Positions 1 to 5,907 of a stretch of DNA of 10,779 nucleotides are shown here, one piece after another (position 1 is the first letter of the stretch; each line of letters opens with the position of its first letter). Both the position numbers and the translations under genes were made by a program. Source of the DNA: DASYML01 sp036399835 (GTDB taxonomy: Bacteria; Acidobacteriota; Blastocatellia; Pyrinomonadales; Pyrinomonadaceae); the NCBI GenBank assembly GCA_036399835.1, contig DASWMI010000088.1, positions 1 through 10,779 on the forward strand, in the 5' to 3' direction. The notes under the pieces were generated by a model, which did not search any database, was not told the DNA's origin, and saw only the letters and a program-made list of their open reading frames with translations.

Positions 1-337
1 ACTCTATCAGCGCATCCGCACCGCCGCTCTTTGCATTTGCATCCGGCTCAGCCGCCTGCTCGCTTTTCTCCGCACCTTGGCCTGCGCTTTTATCCGCGCC
101 TTTTTCCGCGCCTCGCGGCCTCTTGATCTCGACCCTTGCGCGCTCGACCTTGTAACCGCGAATCTCTTTCACAGAGCCAGCCTCCTGAAGCGGCGCGGCG
201 CAGAGCAGGGACGAGTGAGACAGGATAAGAGAGCATGAAAGCAGCATGAAGGCCACGCTGGTCCATTTGATACAGCGGCGGCGCGGCTTTAGTCTGCTCT
301 CCGACTTGCTTCCTGCGACTCTTATCTCTGTTCTCAT
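1..337 (-). CDS. Secreted or membrane-anchored protein of unknown function, N-terminal part (continues past left edge)
   Basis: The frame is open from an ATG at 337 to base 1: 112 codons and one extra base, with no stop. A purine-rich GAGGAG lies upstream at 352-357, though its 14-base spacing is long. The N-terminus has a basic stretch (residues about 15-24, including KPRRR), then a hydrophobic segment (about 27-47, including VAFMLLSCSLILS) ending near LCAAP. This looks like a signal peptide or uncleaved anchor with a long n-region. After it come a short ordered-looking stretch (VKEIRGYKVERARVEIKRP) and a low-complexity, Ala/Gly/Lys/Glu-rich charged region from about residue 76. I do not recognise the family. 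It starts 36 bases after the cheA stop on the same strand, so it may be co-transcribed. Other minus-strand and plus-strand frames here look like shadows. Confidence 0.6.
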   Translation of the reverse strand, partial: MRTEIRVAGSKSESRLKPRRRCIKWTSVAFMLLSCSLILSHSSLLCAAPLQEAGSVKEIRGYKVERARVEIKRPRGAEKGADKSAGQGAEKSEQAAEPDANAKSGGADALIE

Positions 338-373
338 GCCTGCTTTTTTTGCTCCTCAAATCTTGCGGCCCGC

Positions 374-2398
374 TCAAGCCAGGCGCGGCGGGTCCAGGAG
401 CAGTGCGACCGTGCCGTCATCCATCTCGGCTGCGCCGCCGACGGCTTGCCAGCGCGCAGCATAGCGGCCCAGCCCGCGCACGAGCACCTTGCGATAACCT
501 TCCAGCCCGTCAACAGCCACGGCCACAAAGCGTTCCGAAGTTGGTCCGGCATCCTCGCCGTCTTCGATAGCTAAGGCATCAATATAGCGCAGGATGATGA
601 CGTGCAAAGTGTCTGAAGCACTCTCCTCTTCCCGCTTCTGGTCCAGCATCTGGCTCAAGCGCACGAGCGGCAGCATCTTATCGCGCCAGCGCAAGACCTG
701 CGTCTCACCTTCAAATCCAATCTCATTCCGGTTGACCGTGAGCGTATCCGCGACCTGGCTCGCGGCAATGCAATAGAGATAATCAGCCGAGTGGACCAGT
801 AGAGAATTGACGAGCGCGAGCGTCGTCGGCAGCAGCATCTCAAAGCCTGTGCCGAGGCCCGCTTCGCTCCAGACGCGCAGTGCGCCGCCGAGTTGTTCGA
901 GCGCGTTTTCCACTACGTCCAGACCGATGCCGCGCCCCGCCACGCTCGACAGGCTGTCGGCTGTAGAAAAACCCGGACGAAAGATGAGCCGCAGCGCCTG
1001 CTCGCGGCTGACGAGGCCGCCCGCGGGGATGATGCCCTGGTCCACCGCGACGCGCCCGACCAGCTCCGGGTCTATGCCGCGCCCGTCATCAAGTATGCGC
1101 AGGCGCACGCGGCTGCCTTCGGCCAGAGCCTCAAGCCGCACCCTACCGCAAGCCTCTTTGCCGGCGCGCCTGCGCTCGGCTGGAGTCTCGATGCCGTGAG
1201 CGACCGCGTTGCGCACCAGATGGAGCAGCGGGTCGGAGATGGCGTCTATGAGCGACTTATCCAGGCGCGCATCCTCGCCTTCAATCTCAAACTCGACCTC
1301 TTTGCCTGTGGCACGCGCCGCCAGCAGACCCGCACGCGCGGCGCGTTTGAGCGTGCGCGATAGAGTCACCATGCGGAGCGCAATCAGTTGCTCTTCAAGC
1401 TCTGCGAAATGGCTGCGAAGCTGCGCGGCCCGCGTCTCTAAACTCTCCCGCGAAGCGCCGACGAATGCTGTTGCCGCTATGTTTTCGAGAGCGCTCGCAC
1501 ACTCTTTTGACAACTCGTGCGCGGCATAAATCACATCGTCAAGCTCGGAGAGACCGACGCGGACGGAGGCTGTCAGCGGAGCGATTGATTCCTGTATGAA
1601 GCTCTGGTCCAGATTCGCCGCGCCCGCCGAGACGTCCGTCCCGGGCTGGTCCAATCCTTCGGGTTTGATTTCGCTGAGCTGGACGGGGCCGAAAGCGCTG
1701 GTCTGCGCGGCCAGCTCTTCGAGCGTTAATTCCGTGGCATAGACGACGCGGAAATCAATCTGGCCGGGCGCTGCGCCTTCGAGTCCGGGCGAGGTGGAGA
1801 TAATCTCGCCGTCTGCGCTCAGTGTGTCGCTCAAATCACGAAAGCGCTCGTCGAAGTTGGCGAACTCGAATCCGGCGATGATGACAAAGAGGCGCGCGCC
1901 CTCTTCCGTGGCTTCGCGCAGGCGATGAGCCTCGTACTCGCTCAGCGAGAGCGCCAGTTCTTCCGGCAGCGCGGCGATAAATCGAGAGGAGCTTGACTGC
2001 TGGTTTTCGCTGCTCTTAAAAGAGAGCCGCCGCAGGCGTTCGAGGAGCGTCGGTGAGATGGGCCAGCTTTCATCGCGTGCAGCCGCGCCGAGAGCCTGCG
2101 AGAGCGCCGCGACCGTTTCATCCAGGGCGTTGAGCGTCGCATCGTCGAGCGCGACGCGCCCCATCCTGACGCGGTCAAGCAGCGTCTCGAATTCATGTGA
2201 GAGCCGACTGATAGCTTCCAGCTCGACCGAGGCCGCAGACCCCTTGAGCGTGTGCGCATGACGAAAGATACGCGCGACCAGCTCGCGCCGCGCGCGTCCC
2301 TCCGCGCGATGAGCACGCAAGGCTTGGAGGTCGCCCGCCAGGACTTCCAACAAGTCCTCAGCTTCGGCCAGAAACTCGCGCAGCAGTTGCTCTTCCAT
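374..2398 (-). CDS. cheA: CheA-type chemotaxis/two-component sensor histidine kinase
   Basis: A 674-residue cytoplasmic histidine kinase of the CheA class. In this family the Hpt histidine is phosphorylated by the ATPase domain and passes phosphate to response regulators. In order: an Hpt domain (about 1-110) with the phosphorylatable H49 in AHTLKGSA; a middle domain (about 165-235) containing ARLFVIIAGFEF and IDFRVVYAT, probably the P2-like regulator-docking part; a helical dimerisation region (about 265-360); an HATPase domain with N box (HLVRNAVAHG, N397), G1 box (DDGRGID, from D437), FRPGFSTAD and the GRGIGLD box (from G488); and a CheW-like P5 domain (about 520-674). The ATG at 2398 is preferred because the protein then begins MEEQLLREFL, as Hpt domains usually do. 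An in-frame GTG at 2476 would add 26 residues encoded by the adjacent heptamer repeat. No Shine-Dalgarno is visible. No receptor, CheW or CheY gene lies in the window, so its pathway is unknown. Confidence 0.9.
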   Translation of the reverse strand: MEEQLLREFLAEAEDLLEVLAGDLQALRAHRAEGRARRELVARIFRHAHTLKGSAASVELEAISRLSHEFETLLDRVRMGRVALDDATLNALDETVAALSQALGAAARDESWPISPTLLERLRRLSFKSSENQQSSSSRFIAALPEELALSLSEYEAHRLREATEEGARLFVIIAGFEFANFDERFRDLSDTLSADGEIISTSPGLEGAAPGQIDFRVVYATELTLEELAAQTSAFGPVQLSEIKPEGLDQPGTDVSAGAANLDQSFIQESIAPLTASVRVGLSELDDVIYAAHELSKECASALENIAATAFVGASRESLETRAAQLRSHFAELEEQLIALRMVTLSRTLKRAARAGLLAARATGKEVEFEIEGEDARLDKSLIDAISDPLLHLVRNAVAHGIETPAERRRAGKEACGRVRLEALAEGSRVRLRILDDGRGIDPELVGRVAVDQGIIPAGGLVSREQALRLIFRPGFSTADSLSSVAGRGIGLDVVENALEQLGGALRVWSEAGLGTGFEMLLPTTLALVNSLLVHSADYLYCIAASQVADTLTVNRNEIGFEGETQVLRWRDKMLPLVRLSQMLDQKREEESASDTLHVIILRYIDALAIEDGEDAGPTSERFVAVAVDGLEGYRKVLVRGLGRYAARWQAVGGAAEMDDGTVALLLDPPRLA

Positions 2399-2505
2399 AA
2401 AGTGACAAGTAACAGGTGACAGGTGACAAGCGAAAGCTGAAAGGGGACAAGAAAGAATAAGCCTTTCTCTTGCCACTTGTCACCCGTCACTTGTCACTGC
2501 TTTTT
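2399..2505. repeat. Heptamer-built palindromic intergenic element A (nusB/cheA gap)
   Basis: The left arm (2401-2436) is an A followed by five 7-base units: GTGACAA, GTAACAG, GTGACAG, GTGACAA and GCGAAAG. The right arm (2463-2498) read on the minus strand gives GTGACAA, GTGACGG, GTGACAA, GTGGCAA and GAGAAAG. The two 36-base arms match at 31 positions without a gap, with a 26-base centre between them. On the plus strand the right arm is followed by T6 (2501-2506). The element fills the whole gap between the nusB stop (2506-2508) and the cheA ATG (2398). The layout and the 7-base period match elements B and C, although the units differ. Confidence 0.85.
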
Positions 2506-2991
2506 TCAGGCTGAAGAGGCCGAGTGTCCGTCCGTCTCCTCGTGTTCTTCGGAGTCGTCCACATGTTTTTGCGGGTGGTGTTCGTCCAGGTCGCGCTTGA
2601 TGGCGTCGAGGATACCGTTGATGAATTGCGTGGCTTCGTAGGTGGAGAAGCGGCGGGCTATTTCGAGGGCTTCGTTGATGGCGACGGTGCGCGGCGTCGG
2701 CTCGTGCAGGAATTCGTAGACGGCGAGCCGCAGGATATTGCGGTCCACAATCGCCATCCGCGAGATGCGCCAGTGCTCCGCGCGCAGGCGTATGCGCTCG
2801 TCCAGCTCAGCCAGACGCGCGAGCGTGCCCGTCACCAGCCGCGTCGCAAATTCCTGCGCCGCCGGTTCGATTTCGTTTTCGCCTAGTTCTCCCCAGTACG
2901 TGCGCACCAATTCGTCCACGCGCGTACCGGCAAGATCGGCAGCAAAGAGCATTTGCAAGGCACATTCACGCGCCTTACGCCTTGAACCCAT
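2506..2991 (-). CDS. nusB: Transcription antitermination factor NusB
   Basis: NusB binds boxA RNA together with NusE (ribosomal protein S10) and supports antitermination, chiefly of rRNA operons. The product is 161 residues from the ATG at 2991, close to the usual all-helical NusB length. Family features include the N-terminal arginine-rich SRRKARECALQMLFA stretch, the central WRISRMAIVDRNILRLAVYEFL and the C-terminal TVAINEALEIARRFS and FINGILDAI segments. The tail after about residue 140 is acidic and His-rich (DEHHPQKHVDDSEEHEET) and is probably a disordered extension. A TTG at 3000 would add three residues. I chose the ATG because NusB proteins normally begin just before the RRKAR motif. 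No clear Shine-Dalgarno is present. The gene lies downstream of ribH, a common bacterial arrangement, and is probably co-transcribed with it through element B. Confidence 0.95.
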   Translation of the reverse strand: MGSRRKARECALQMLFAADLAGTRVDELVRTYWGELGENEIEPAAQEFATRLVTGTLARLAELDERIRLRAEHWRISRMAIVDRNILRLAVYEFLHEPTPRTVAINEALEIARRFSTYEATQFINGILDAIKRDLDEHHPQKHVDDSEEHEETDGHSASSA

Positions 2992-3000
2992 AATACTCAA

Positions 3001-3066
3001 TTAGTCAGTGAGCAATAAGCAGTCAGCAATTTTTTACTTTTGACCGCCTACTTCTTACTGTTTACT
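3001..3066. repeat. Heptamer-built palindromic element B (ribH 3' end / nusB gap)
   Basis: On the plus strand the left arm carries 7-base units (GTGAGCA, ATAAGCA, GTCAGCA) from about 3007. The right arm read on the minus strand gives GTAAACA, GTAAGAA, GTAGGCG, GTCAAAA and GTAAAAA. The arms are more degenerate than in elements A and C: the three best-aligned unit pairs match at about 14 of 21 positions. The period of seven and the switch of strand at the centre are the same. The element extends into ribH, supplying the bases around its last codons and its TAG stop (3048-3050). It ends about nine bases before the nusB ATG. Confidence 0.65.
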
Positions 3067-3542
3067 TCTTTGTAAAGATTAACCAACTCGACAGCCGACA
3101 TGGCGGCTTCAAAACCCTTGTTGCCTGCCTTGACGCCCGCGCGGTCAATGGCCTGTTCCAGCGTGTCCGCCGTGACGATGCCGTAAACCACAGGCACGCC
3201 CGTCTCCATCCCGGCCTGCGCGATACCCCTTGTGACAGCCCCCGCGACGTATTCAAAATGCGGCGTCTGCCCGCGTATCACCGTGCCCAGACAAATGACG
3301 GCATCGAAGCTGCCCGCGCTCGCCAGCTTGTGCGCCAGCAGCGGAATCTCAAAAGAACCCGGAACCTTGTAAAGCTCCACCGCTTTCTCTTCTGCGCCGA
3401 GCCGCTCCAGAGCATCAAGCGCGCCTTCGACCAGCCGCGAAGTCAGAAAATCATTCCAGCGGCTGGCGACGACCGCAAAGCGAAAGCCTTTGGCGTTGAG
3501 GCGGCCTTGATGTAGAACTGGCTGCAAGAGTCTTCGGACCAC
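3048..3542 (-). CDS. ribH: 6,7-dimethyl-8-ribityllumazine synthase
   Basis: RibH condenses 5-amino-6-ribitylaminouracil with 3,4-dihydroxy-2-butanone 4-phosphate, the penultimate step of riboflavin synthesis. Family members form pentamers or 60-mer capsids. The 164-residue product shows the substrate-site segments in order: FAVVASRWNDF (about 22-32, usually SRFN), KVPGSFEIPLLAHKLA, CLGTVIRGQTPHFEYVAG with the conserved histidine, PVVYGIVTADTLEQAIDRAG, and the C-terminal GNKGFEAAMSAVELVNLY. The start is a GTG at 3542, preceded two codons earlier by an in-frame TGA. The only other nearby in-frame start is a TTG at 3527. A GGAG overlaps the GTG itself, so ribosome placement is unclear. The last residues and the stop codon fall inside heptamer element B. 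nusB follows 56 bases downstream. Confidence 0.96.
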   Translation of the reverse strand: MVRRLLQPVLHQGRLNAKGFRFAVVASRWNDFLTSRLVEGALDALERLGAEEKAVELYKVPGSFEIPLLAHKLASAGSFDAVICLGTVIRGQTPHFEYVAGAVTRGIAQAGMETGVPVVYGIVTADTLEQAIDRAGVKAGNKGFEAAMSAVELVNLYKEVNSKK

Positions 3543-3789
3543 TCCGTTTCAGTTGATGGATGAAAGCATTTGCAGTATAGGCGAAGTTTCTCCGCAGGAA
3601 CAAGAGGAGACGGGCCGCAACTTTTAAACACGCCCCGCGCCGGCTCATTTTTTTTAGAAAAGAGCTGCTGCCTTTATCATCAGTCAGCTTTGGTCCGGTC
3701 ATCAAGTGAGATACCATCGGGCCGGAAGAGAGCCTGGCCGAAAACATCAAAACAGGAATCCTTAGCTGTGCATCATTGCAGGCTCTTTA
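3543..3789. other. Divergent intergenic region between ribH and the dehydrogenase gene
   Basis: This 247-base gap separates two divergently transcribed genes and should hold both promoters. The ribH-side promoter is listed separately. On the plus strand I see only a weak candidate (TTGGTC, 16 bases, TACCAT, at about 3690-3717) and an imperfect GC-rich hairpin near 3718-3741. A plus-strand frame (3570-3803) is open but has no recognisable protein character and overlaps the dehydrogenase start, so I do not call it a gene. Confidence 0.5.
3574..3603 (-). promoter_or_regulatory. Putative sigma70-type promoter for ribH
   Basis: On the minus strand TATACT (3579-3574) matches the -10 consensus at five of six positions. 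TTGTTC (3603-3598) stands 18 bases upstream as a weak -35 (three of six). The predicted start near 3567 would give a leader of only about 25 bases, too short for an FMN riboswitch. This is a sequence match only. Confidence 0.4.
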
Positions 3790-4902
3790 ATGATTGGTCC
3801 TGAGATGGCAAAAGTTTTAGCGGCATTGATACCAGAGCCTCATGCGCCCGTAGAGGTGCGCGAGCTTTCGGAGCCTGAGCTAGAGATGAACTCTGCTCTG
3901 CTTGAGGTCGAGCTGAGCGAGGTCTGCGGGACGGACGTTTACCTGCAAGAGGGTCGGCTTGCGGGCGTCCCCTACCCGTTGATTCCGGGGCACGTCGCGG
4001 TCGGGCGTTTGAGCAAGATCAGGGGTCGGCTATTGGATGTCGCGGGCCGCCCCTTTGCAGAGGGCGACCGCGTGACCTTTCTTGATGTGCATCGCACCTG
4101 TCACGCATGCTGGTATTGTCTGGTTGCCAAAGCCAGCACGCGCTGCCCGCAACGCAAGGTTTACGGCATCACTTACGGGCTCAATGACGGGCTGGCCGGA
4201 GGCTGGGCGCAAAAGCTTTATCTCAAGCCGGAGACGCGCTGCATAGCTCTGGGTGAAATTGATTTTGAGAAGTTTATGGCGGGAGGTTGTGCGCTGCCGA
4301 CGGCGCTTCATGCAGTGGAGCGTGCGGGAGTGGCGCTCGGTGAGACAGTGCTGGTCCTGGGCAGCGGGCCTGTCGGCCTCTCTCTTATCATCCTGGCATT
4401 GATGAGCGGGGCTTTGCGCGTCTTGTGTATAGGCGGGCCGGACCATCGCCTTGAAGCGGCAAGCAAGGTGGGAGCAGCCGCCACGCTCAACTTTGAGAAG
4501 AGCCTGGACCAGGAGCGCGAAGCATGGGTGCTCGAACAGACAGAGGGGCGCGGGCCGGATGTGACCATCGAAGCGACGGGCGCGCCTTTGGCCGTCGTCC
4601 AGGCGATGCGCTATACGCGCGACGCGGGCCGCGTCTGTATCGTCGGACAATACACGGATCACGGCGAGGTCTCTTTCAACCCGCATCTTGATTTGAACAG
4701 AAAGCACCTGGACCTGCGCGGCTGCTGGGGTTCGGACTTCTCCCATTTTTACAGGGGCGTACAGATAATGGCAGACCCCCGGCGCTCTCAACCCTGGTCG
4801 CTCCTAAAGCTTGAGCGTTACAAGCTGACTGAGGCCAACGAGGCTTTAGCAGACGTAGCCAACGGCAAAGTTATCAAGGCCCTCATCGCACCTCAGGCTT
4901 GA
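3790..4902 (+). CDS. Zinc-type medium-chain alcohol dehydrogenase family protein
   Basis: A 370-residue NAD(P)-dependent dehydrogenase of the medium-chain family. The N-terminal GroES-like domain holds the catalytic-zinc ligands C46 (EVCGTDVY) and H68 (IPGHVAVG), with C167 (GGCALPTALHAVE) as the likely third. The structural-zinc loop is intact: C104, C107, C110 and C119. The Rossmann fold begins VLVLGSGPVG (G191, G193, G196). The usual acidic residue at the end of the second strand appears replaced by Gly (CIGGPDHR), so NADP use is possible. H68 is followed by Val where these enzymes normally have Glu (GHE). The C-terminal DLNRKHLDLRGCWGSDFSHFYRGV resembles poorly characterised threonine/sorbitol dehydrogenase-like members. 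The substrate cannot be told. The start may be the ATG at 3790 or that at 3805, since neither has a good ribosome site. It is the only plus-strand gene between two minus-strand blocks. Confidence 0.92.
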   Translation: MIGPEMAKVLAALIPEPHAPVEVRELSEPELEMNSALLEVELSEVCGTDVYLQEGRLAGVPYPLIPGHVAVGRLSKIRGRLLDVAGRPFAEGDRVTFLDVHRTCHACWYCLVAKASTRCPQRKVYGITYGLNDGLAGGWAQKLYLKPETRCIALGEIDFEKFMAGGCALPTALHAVERAGVALGETVLVLGSGPVGLSLIILALMSGALRVLCIGGPDHRLEAASKVGAAATLNFEKSLDQEREAWVLEQTEGRGPDVTIEATGAPLAVVQAMRYTRDAGRVCIVGQYTDHGEVSFNPHLDLNRKHLDLRGCWGSDFSHFYRGVQIMADPRRSQPWSLLKLERYKLTEANEALADVANGKVIKALIAPQA

Positions 4903-5024
4903 TGCTCCAGCCCTGGAATATTTCAAGCACGGCGCACCACCAGCGACAATCAAACTGCAAGGCTAGAAACTAAAAATCAGATTGGTCCATGAAAGCGACT
5001 GGTCCAGCGCCCGGCGATGGCAGC

Positions 5025-5801
5025 TTATTTTCCTTTGAAGACGGGCGCGCGTTTTTCCAGGAAGGCGCGTGTGCCTTCGCGCACGTCTTCGGTCGAGAAG
5101 AGCTGGCTAAAGAGTTCGGCTTCGAGCGCCAGCCCTTCAGCGAGAGGCAGGTCCACTCCGCGCGTGACGGCTTCGAGGCAGGCTCTGGTGGCGAGCGGGG
5201 CGAGTTGCGCTATCTGCTCGGCGAGCGCTTCGGCCTCAAACAGCAGTTGTGAGGCAGCAAGGATGCGATTGACGAGACCTGTGCGGAAGGCATCCTCGGC
5301 TGAAAGCTGCGCGCCCGTGAGGAGCAGTTCGTAAGCGCGTGGGCTGCCGATGAGACGCGCCAGGCGCTGCGTGCCGCCGTAGGCCGGTATCAGTCCGAGC
5401 TTGATTTCAGGCAGGCTAAAGACGGCCCCGGTCGAAGCCAGGCGAAGATGGCAAGCGAGCGCCAGTTCGCACCCGCCGCCTGCCGCGAGACCATTAACGG
5501 CAGCGATGACCGGCACGTCGCAACGCTCAATCAACTCGCACACACGCTGGCCGCGCTCTGCCGCGCTCCGCGCCCCTTCGACATCGAGCCGGGCCAGTTC
5601 ATCAATGTCCGTGCCAGCGCAAAAAGCACGCTCGCCCGCGCCTGTCAGAATTACTGCGCGCAGTTCGCGCTCAAGCCTGATGCGCTCGAACACGCGGCCC
5701 AACTCGTCCAGCATCTTTCGCGTCACCGTATTGAGCCTGGCGGGACGATTGAGCGTCACGAATCCGACTGGGCCACGCGTCTTGAAGATAATGTAAGACA
5801 T
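5025..5801 (-). CDS. Enoyl-CoA hydratase/isomerase (crotonase) family protein
   Basis: A 258-residue crotonase-fold enzyme of the usual family length. It probably hydrates trans-2-enoyl-CoA to 3-hydroxyacyl-CoA in fatty-acid or butanoate metabolism. The oxyanion-hole segments are present: AFCAGTDIDEL (about 59-69) and NGLAAGGGCELALAC (about 103-117). Both catalytic acids of true hydratases are retained, E112 (GGGCEL) and E132 (SLPEIKLGLIPAYGGTQRL). This favours hydratase activity over hydrolase- or isomerase-only relatives. The ATG at 5801 gives the standard N-terminus MSYIIFKTRGPVGFVTLNRP. No Shine-Dalgarno is visible, because element C reaches to within about six bases of the start. It follows the 3-hydroxyacyl-CoA dehydrogenase on the same strand, which performs the next oxidation step, so the two likely act together. 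Its 3' end faces the dehydrogenase gene on the plus strand. Confidence 0.94.
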   Translation of the reverse strand: MSYIIFKTRGPVGFVTLNRPARLNTVTRKMLDELGRVFERIRLERELRAVILTGAGERAFCAGTDIDELARLDVEGARSAAERGQRVCELIERCDVPVIAAVNGLAAGGGCELALACHLRLASTGAVFSLPEIKLGLIPAYGGTQRLARLIGSPRAYELLLTGAQLSAEDAFRTGLVNRILAASQLLFEAEALAEQIAQLAPLATRACLEAVTRGVDLPLAEGLALEAELFSQLFSTEDVREGTRAFLEKRAPVFKGK

Positions 5802-5907
5802 GGGAGAAGTGCTGAGTAATGAGTGCTGAGTGTTGAGTTATAAGCGACGAGAAGGAACCGAATCATCAATCGTAAATCTCTTATCACTCAGCACTCAGCA
5901 CTTTTTT
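5802..5907. repeat. Heptamer-built palindromic intergenic element C (dehydrogenase/hydratase gap)
   Basis: The left arm (5807-5844) is made of units GTGCTGA, GTAATGA, GTGCTGA, GTGTTGA and GTTATAA. The right arm (5880-5903) read on the minus strand gives GTGCTGA, GTGCTGA and GTGATAA. Both arms begin AAGTGCTGA and end ATAAG, and they differ in length by exactly 14 bases, two units. The right arm pairs with 5821-5844 at 21 of 24 positions across a 35-base centre. Its outer end can also pair with the outer left arm in a register two units away. On the plus strand the right arm runs into T8 (5902-5909). The element begins directly after the dehydrogenase TAA and ends just before the hydratase ATG. 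Confidence 0.85.

Noticed and set aside
2399..2476. N-terminal extension of cheA to the GTG at 2476
   Set aside because: The extra 26 residues are encoded by the heptamer palindrome and are unlike any Hpt N-terminus. The frame is open there by chance of the repeat.
4030..4791. Minus-strand frame of 253 codons inside the dehydrogenase gene
   Set aside because: It is antisense to a gene with intact zinc and Rossmann motifs. Its translation is Arg/Ala/His-rich with no domain features, typical of a shadow frame in GC-rich DNA.
3793..4988. ATTGGTCC at both ends of the dehydrogenase gene (3793-3800 and 4981-4988), as a possible insertion duplication
   Set aside because: An eight-base match with one copy inside the coding region, no inverted termini and no transposase. 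Chance is the simpler explanation.
2399..5907. CRISPR-like or clustered direct repeats
   Set aside because: Units are 7 bases with no spacers, and the elements are single palindromes in separate gene gaps. They have neither the repeat length nor the spacer pattern of CRISPR.
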